From CAZSAT01 sp964604675 (GTDB lineage: Bacteria > Myxococcota_A > UBA796 > CAJQPC01), in contig CAZSAT010000104.1 of NCBI GenBank assembly GCA_964604675.1, forward strand, positions 1-23,931: 23,931 bases of DNA, in the 5' to 3' direction. The position numbers and the translations under genes are program-made. Each line of letters begins with the position of its first letter. Position 1 is the first letter of the stretch. Shown here one piece after another: positions 15,509-23,931 of the stretch. Under the pieces are notes generated by a model. It was given only the letters and a program-made list of their open reading frames with translations. It ran no database searches and was not told the DNA's origin.

Positions 15509-17295
15509 TGGGGTGGCTGTTCCTGCTGGCCTGCGCGGGTTCCCCACCACCCGCGGGAGCGTCCGATGACACGGGCACCGAGGCCGGAGAGGCCACCGAT
15601 ACGGCGGCGCCGACGGGTCCAGTGCCCGTCGATACGTCGCCGGACGCCACCTCCGACTCCGGTGAGCCGACCGACTCCGGAGGCGATGTCGACGGAGACG
15701 GCTACAGCGCCGACGACTGTGACGATGACGACGCGAGCGTGTACCCGGGCGCCGAGGATCCGGCGTGTGATGGCATCGATCAGGACTGCTCCGGCGACGA
15801 CGACCGCGACCAGGATCGCGATGGATGGTGGGACCCCGCCTGCGGTGGGACGGACTGCGATCCGGCGCACCCGTGGGTCCACCCCGGGGCACAGGAGCTC
15901 TGCGACGGGATCGACCACGACTGCGATGGCGATACGCTCGACGAGGACACGTGCAGCGAGGTGCAGCAACACCTCGGGCTGGCGCGCCCGACGGTGAGGA
16001 TCGACGCGTTGGACGGGCATGGCTCCGCAGACGTGCTCGGGATCTCCGGCGACCTCGACGGCGATGGGCTGCCTGACGTCGTGTTGTCCTGCGGTGACTC
16101 CAATGGCGCCTGCCTGGGGGCGGATGGCACAGCCGATGACGGCACGTTCCTGCTGACGGGCGTGGAGGGGACCTGGAACGTGGCCCACCACCAGGCGGCC
16201 ACCGACCAGGTGGACTGGCGCGTGACGGGCGCGGCGGTGGGCTCCGGAGACCAGGACGGTGACGGCATCGACGATCTGTTCGTCCGGGCGAGCAGCACCT
16301 GGGCCGGCGTGCTGCCCGGGCCGTTTTCCGAGTGGAGCTCGGCGAAGTCGGCCGAGGCGGCCGCGGCGGTGTCGATCGAGGGGAACTCGGGCATGGGGTG
16401 GTGGGTGGAGCAGGCGGCTGCCGGCGATCTGGATGGTGACGGGCTCGCCGAGCTCATCGTCGGCTTCCAGGTGAACACGTGCGCACACCACGGGTCAGAC
16501 CCGGACGGCTTTCGCGTCTGGCCCGGCGGCGAGTCCGGCGCCATCTCGGTCGCCCGGCTCAGCGTCGTGGACAGCTACGACACCAGCTACGGGTTCGGCG
16601 ACCAGTTCCTCGTCGTGGGCGATGTGGACGGCGATGGCTTCAGCGAGCTGCTCGTCACCGACACCGGAAGAGGCGTCTACCTCTTCTCCGGGCCGGAGGT
16701 GGTCGGGCTCGGCTCGGACGAGGCGGAGCTGACGGATGTCGTCGCTGGGACGTACACCGGCAACCCGTCGTGCGTCGCCGCGCCAGGCGACTGGGACGGA
16801 GATGGTCTGGCGGACTGGGTCGCTGGGACGTCCGGTGCCGACGAGGGGGCGACGGGCGCGGGCGCGCTGCGTTTCCTCTCCGGCGCGCCGCTTGCCGATG
16901 GGGTGCTCGCCGACGCACCTGGGTCCCTCTTCGGGGATCAAGAGGGGGCAGGGCTCGGGGCGAGCTGCACGGCCGCCGACGTGGACGGCGATGGTGAACG
17001 CGAGATCGTGGCGTACCGTGCGATCGACGAGGATCCCGGCTGGTTGATCGTGGACGCTCCCGGGAGCTTGCCCGCTGGAGCGTGGGAGCCTGAGGCCGTG
17101 ATCCTGATGCGCTCGGCGGACACGGATCTCCTGAGTGACAGGGACGCACCTCACGTCGGCGACCTGGATGGCGACGGGGACGACGAGCTCCTGTGGCGAG
17201 ACTACGCGGACCGGGTGGAGGGAGAGCTGGGCGGGTACGCCGTGGTCCTCGGCTGGGACCTGCCGTGGCCTGGCGCCACGCTCCCGCTGCGGTGA
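15508..17295 (+). CDS. MopE-repeat plus FG-GAP propeller lipoprotein (second of a coupled pair)
   Basis: A 595-residue lipoprotein. The signal MGWLFLLAC ends in a lipobox (Cys9). A Thr/Asp/Pro linker (10-55) follows, then two MopE-type DxDGDGY/DC units (about 59-96 and 100-148) and seven FG-GAP calcium loops (near 181, 247, 306, 371, 427, 491 and 551), enough for a seven-bladed propeller. The ATG at 15508 overlaps the previous stop by one base (TGATG), with a G-run nine bases upstream. An ATG at 15481 is possible; it adds nine residues with two Arg, a more classical signal, but overlaps the upstream gene by 28 bases. The MopE units link it to the large array protein at 8748-12251. It faces a convergent gene 29 bases away. 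Confidence 0.87.
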   Translation: MGWLFLLACAGSPPPAGASDDTGTEAGEATDTAAPTGPVPVDTSPDATSDSGEPTDSGGDVDGDGYSADDCDDDDASVYPGAEDPACDGIDQDCSGDDDRDQDRDGWWDPACGGTDCDPAHPWVHPGAQELCDGIDHDCDGDTLDEDTCSEVQQHLGLARPTVRIDALDGHGSADVLGISGDLDGDGLPDVVLSCGDSNGACLGADGTADDGTFLLTGVEGTWNVAHHQAATDQVDWRVTGAAVGSGDQDGDGIDDLFVRASSTWAGVLPGPFSEWSSAKSAEAAAAVSIEGNSGMGWWVEQAAAGDLDGDGLAELIVGFQVNTCAHHGSDPDGFRVWPGGESGAISVARLSVVDSYDTSYGFGDQFLVVGDVDGDGFSELLVTDTGRGVYLFSGPEVVGLGSDEAELTDVVAGTYTGNPSCVAAPGDWDGDGLADWVAGTSGADEGATGAGALRFLSGAPLADGVLADAPGSLFGDQEGAGLGASCTAADVDGDGEREIVAYRAIDEDPGWLIVDAPGSLPAGAWEPEAVILMRSADTDLLSDRDAPHVGDLDGDGDDELLWRDYADRVEGELGGYAVVLGWDLPWPGATLPLR

Positions 17296-17324
17296 GCGCA
17301 TCACCGATGCCTGCCCCGGCGTCC

Positions 17325-19058
<1,734 letters not shown>

Positions 19059-19282
19059 GAGCACCTCCGGATCGGCGCCTAACGTGCCTCTGGGTCGGGT
19101 TTGATTGGAGGATCGCCGAGTCATTCGGGTTCCCAGTGGCCACGCGTCCGACGACGGCGTGCCAGGGGCACGTCGAGGAGGCGCGGGGTCGCTGGGGGCC
19201 CGAGGGGCCGGCGAGGCCCGATCAACTCGGCGTAGAGGCACGGCAACGTGCGACACGGCCGGTCTGGTGGCATCATCGGGCG

Positions 19283-19786
19283 GTGACCCGCATCGCCCTG
19301 GCCGCCGTTCCCCTGATGGCGCTCCGCACCTGCATGGCCCAGCCCGTGGACACCTCACCGGTCGACACCGGTCTCGTCGACAGCGCGGAGCCCAGCGGTG
19401 ACGGCGGCGACGGGGGACCGGGCGGCGATGAGGGTGGTGGCGGCGGCGGTGACGGCGGCGACGGCGGTCAGGACACGGAGGAGCCGTGCGCGGGCGAGGG
19501 CCAGGGCGTGCTGGAGATCCAGAACGAGAGCTTCGAGACCATCACGCTCTTGTTGAGCGTGGACTGCGACGGCACCATGGAGACCAAGACGCTGCTGGAG
19601 CCTCTGCAGGGCAACCGGTCCATGCTCATCGAGCTCCAGCCCGGGCTGTGGGACTGGATCGCGATGGTGGAGAACCGCTGCGCCTCGACCCGCGTCGAGA
19701 TCGAGGACGGCGAGACCACCTCCTGGGAGATCACCGAGCTCACCGGCGAGGTCACCAGCACGGCGGACGGCTGGGGCTGCGAGTAG
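19283..19786 (+). CDS. Small exported Gly/Asp-rich protein of unknown function
   Basis: 167 residues from a GTG. An N-terminal signal (MTRIALAAVPLMAL, probable cleavage after CMA near residue 19) is followed by a PVDTSPVDTG linker and a Gly/Asp-rich spacer (39-64). A compact C-terminal domain (about 69-167) contains four Cys (69, 95, 133 and 166), probably two disulfides, and alternating beta-like segments (VLEIQ, ITLLL, SMLIEL, DWIAMV). I recognise no family. The frame stays open to 19136 upstream, but only the GTG at 19283 begins a signal peptide; its ribosome site is weak. It converges on the P460 gene with nine bases between stops. Confidence 0.7.
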   Translation: MTRIALAAVPLMALRTCMAQPVDTSPVDTGLVDSAEPSGDGGDGGPGGDEGGGGGGDGGDGGQDTEEPCAGEGQGVLEIQNESFETITLLLSVDCDGTMETKTLLEPLQGNRSMLIELQPGLWDWIAMVENRCASTRVEIEDGETTSWEITELTGEVTSTADGWGCE

Positions 19787-19795
19787 CGGCCCGCG

Positions 19796-20299
19796 CTACG
19801 CGCCCGTGTCGCTCGCCGGCGCCGTGGTGACGATCAACGAGTAGTCGCTCCCCGCCTCGTGGCATCCGTAGCAGCCCGACTCGGAGCCGGCCTTCTTGAC
19901 CGTGCCGTCCATGCTGTAGGAGGCCCAGAACCAGTCGCCGTTGTCGGGGTCGTAGCCTTCGATCTTGGCCATCAGCGTGAGGCCGGTCGCTTCGCCATCC
20001 TCGGTGTCGTAGCTCTCCTTCACGAGGACGCCGCCATCGGCGACCGTGCCGCCCAGGGTCGACACCGCGGCGTCGTTGACCCAGATCTGCACGTAGGGCC
20101 CGTGCGGGCTGCTCGAGGCCTGCACGCCCAGCCAGGGGTCGTACTGGCTCCAGGCGTCGTAGCCGGCGCTGTCGCTCCACAGCTGGGCAGCGATGTCTTC
20201 GTCCGACAAGGCGCCTCCGCTGTCGGCCACGAGCGCCGTGTCGTCCAGGGCCTTGTCTCCGTCACAGGCCACCAGGCCCAACACCGTCACAACCAGCAC
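19796..20299 (-). CDS. Cytochrome P460-like c-type heme lipoprotein
   Basis: 167 residues. The GTG at 20299 has GGAGG six bases upstream. The signal is short and uncharged, ending in lipobox LVAC (Cys12). The body shows the P460-family layout: an HGPYVQIWVN strand (66-75), a VKESYD segment (93-98), GLTLMAKIEGYDP (106-118), GDWFWASY (121-128) and a C-terminal CYGCH heme-binding motif (143-147) before the end. P460 cytochromes carry a c-type heme cross-linked to Lys in characterised members and handle hydroxylamine or NO; which Lys would cross-link here cannot be told, and the reaction is inferred. The protein would be anchored outside the inner membrane. It diverges from the large kinase gene starting at 20412. 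Confidence 0.82.
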   Translation of the reverse strand: MLVVTVLGLVACDGDKALDDTALVADSGGALSDEDIAAQLWSDSAGYDAWSQYDPWLGVQASSSPHGPYVQIWVNDAAVSTLGGTVADGGVLVKESYDTEDGEATGLTLMAKIEGYDPDNGDWFWASYSMDGTVKKAGSESGCYGCHEAGSDYSLIVTTAPASDTGA

Positions 20300-20398
20300 G
20301 CGAAACCTCCATGGGGTCGCCAGGGTTTCCCCGGCGTCGACTCGATGCCTCGCTCGGCCACGGGTTTCAAGCTGGCTGCACGGAGGGCGACAACTCGC

Positions 20399-20404
20399 TA
20401 CGCT
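20399..20404 (+). promoter_or_regulatory. Possible -10 element implying a leaderless kinase transcript
   Basis: TACGCT in CGCTACGCTGCG ends seven bases before the ATG at 20412. If it is a -10 element, transcription would start at or next to the ATG. The only purine-rich tract, GAGGG, touches the ATG directly and cannot act as a normal ribosome site. Confidence 0.3.
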
Positions 20405-20411
20405 GCGAGGG

Positions 20412-23879
<3,468 letters not shown>

Positions 23880-23908
23880 TCAGCTGTAGAAGGAGGGGGA
23901 TGCCTCAG

Positions 23909-23924
23909 CCCGGCTTACGCCGGG
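23909..23924 (+). terminator. Hairpin after the kinase gene, near the window end
   Basis: CCCGGC (23909-23914), a TTAC loop, and GCCGGG (23919-23924) form a perfect 6-bp stem 29 bases past the stop. The window ends seven bases later without a T-run, so termination is unproven. A GGAGGGGG-ATG at 23893-23902 precedes it but encodes only nine codons. Confidence 0.45.
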
Positions 23925-23931
23925 AGTGAAC

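Noticed and set aside
23900..23929. A nine-codon frame with a strong ribosome-like site at the window end
   Set aside because: It is too short to support and overlaps the hairpin; chance is likely.

Overview
The window is very GC-rich and densely coded. It carries eukaryotic-type Ser/Thr kinases fused to ATPase and TPR modules, many short-signal lipoproteins with TDTG-type linkers, MopE-type DxDxDG/DC repeat arrays and FG-GAP propellers. This combination is typical of Myxococcota (the former delta-proteobacteria). The assignment is an inference from gene content, since no rRNA or marker gene is present.

Layout. Positions 1-423 hold the 3' part of an aquaporin gene. A decayed-looking stretch (424-648) follows, with a tRNA-like 5' half and a short fragment resembling the C-terminus of ExbD/TolR. 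On the minus strand come a membrane Ser/Thr kinase (649-2367) and a two-gene lipid unit, a PlsC-type acyltransferase (2522-3274) behind an SDR (3283-4092). Divergently, on the plus strand, a diacylglycerol/lipid-kinase-like gene (4161-5177) overlaps by ATGA a giant kinase-STAND-TPR protein (5174-8734). The converging gene (8748-12251, minus) encodes a 1167-aa lipoprotein with 17 MopE-type repeats and a C-terminal lamin-tail-like domain. A lipidated trypsin-fold protease (12423-13466) diverges from it.

After 587 bp without a supportable gene come two translationally coupled FG-GAP lipoproteins (14054-15508 and 15508-17295). Next is a minus-strand fusion of acetate kinase with a PduL-type phosphotransacylase (17325-19058), which would join both steps of acetyl-CoA to acetate plus ATP in one chain. 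Two small exported proteins converge: a Gly-rich unknown (19283-19786) and a lipoprotein with a cytochrome-P460-like fold and a CxxCH heme motif (19796-20299). The window closes with a second kinase-ATPase-TPR giant (20412-23879), possibly leaderless, and a hairpin at the end.

Two themes stand out: signalling through kinase-ATPase-TPR hubs, one of them coupled to a lipid kinase, and a cell-surface lipoprotein repertoire (MopE array, propellers, protease, P460 cytochrome). I found no CRISPR array, intact transposase, phage gene or obvious defence system. The clearest unusual item is the AckA-PduL fusion. The consistent use of very short, uncharged lipoprotein signals and the decayed region at 424-648 also deserve a second look.
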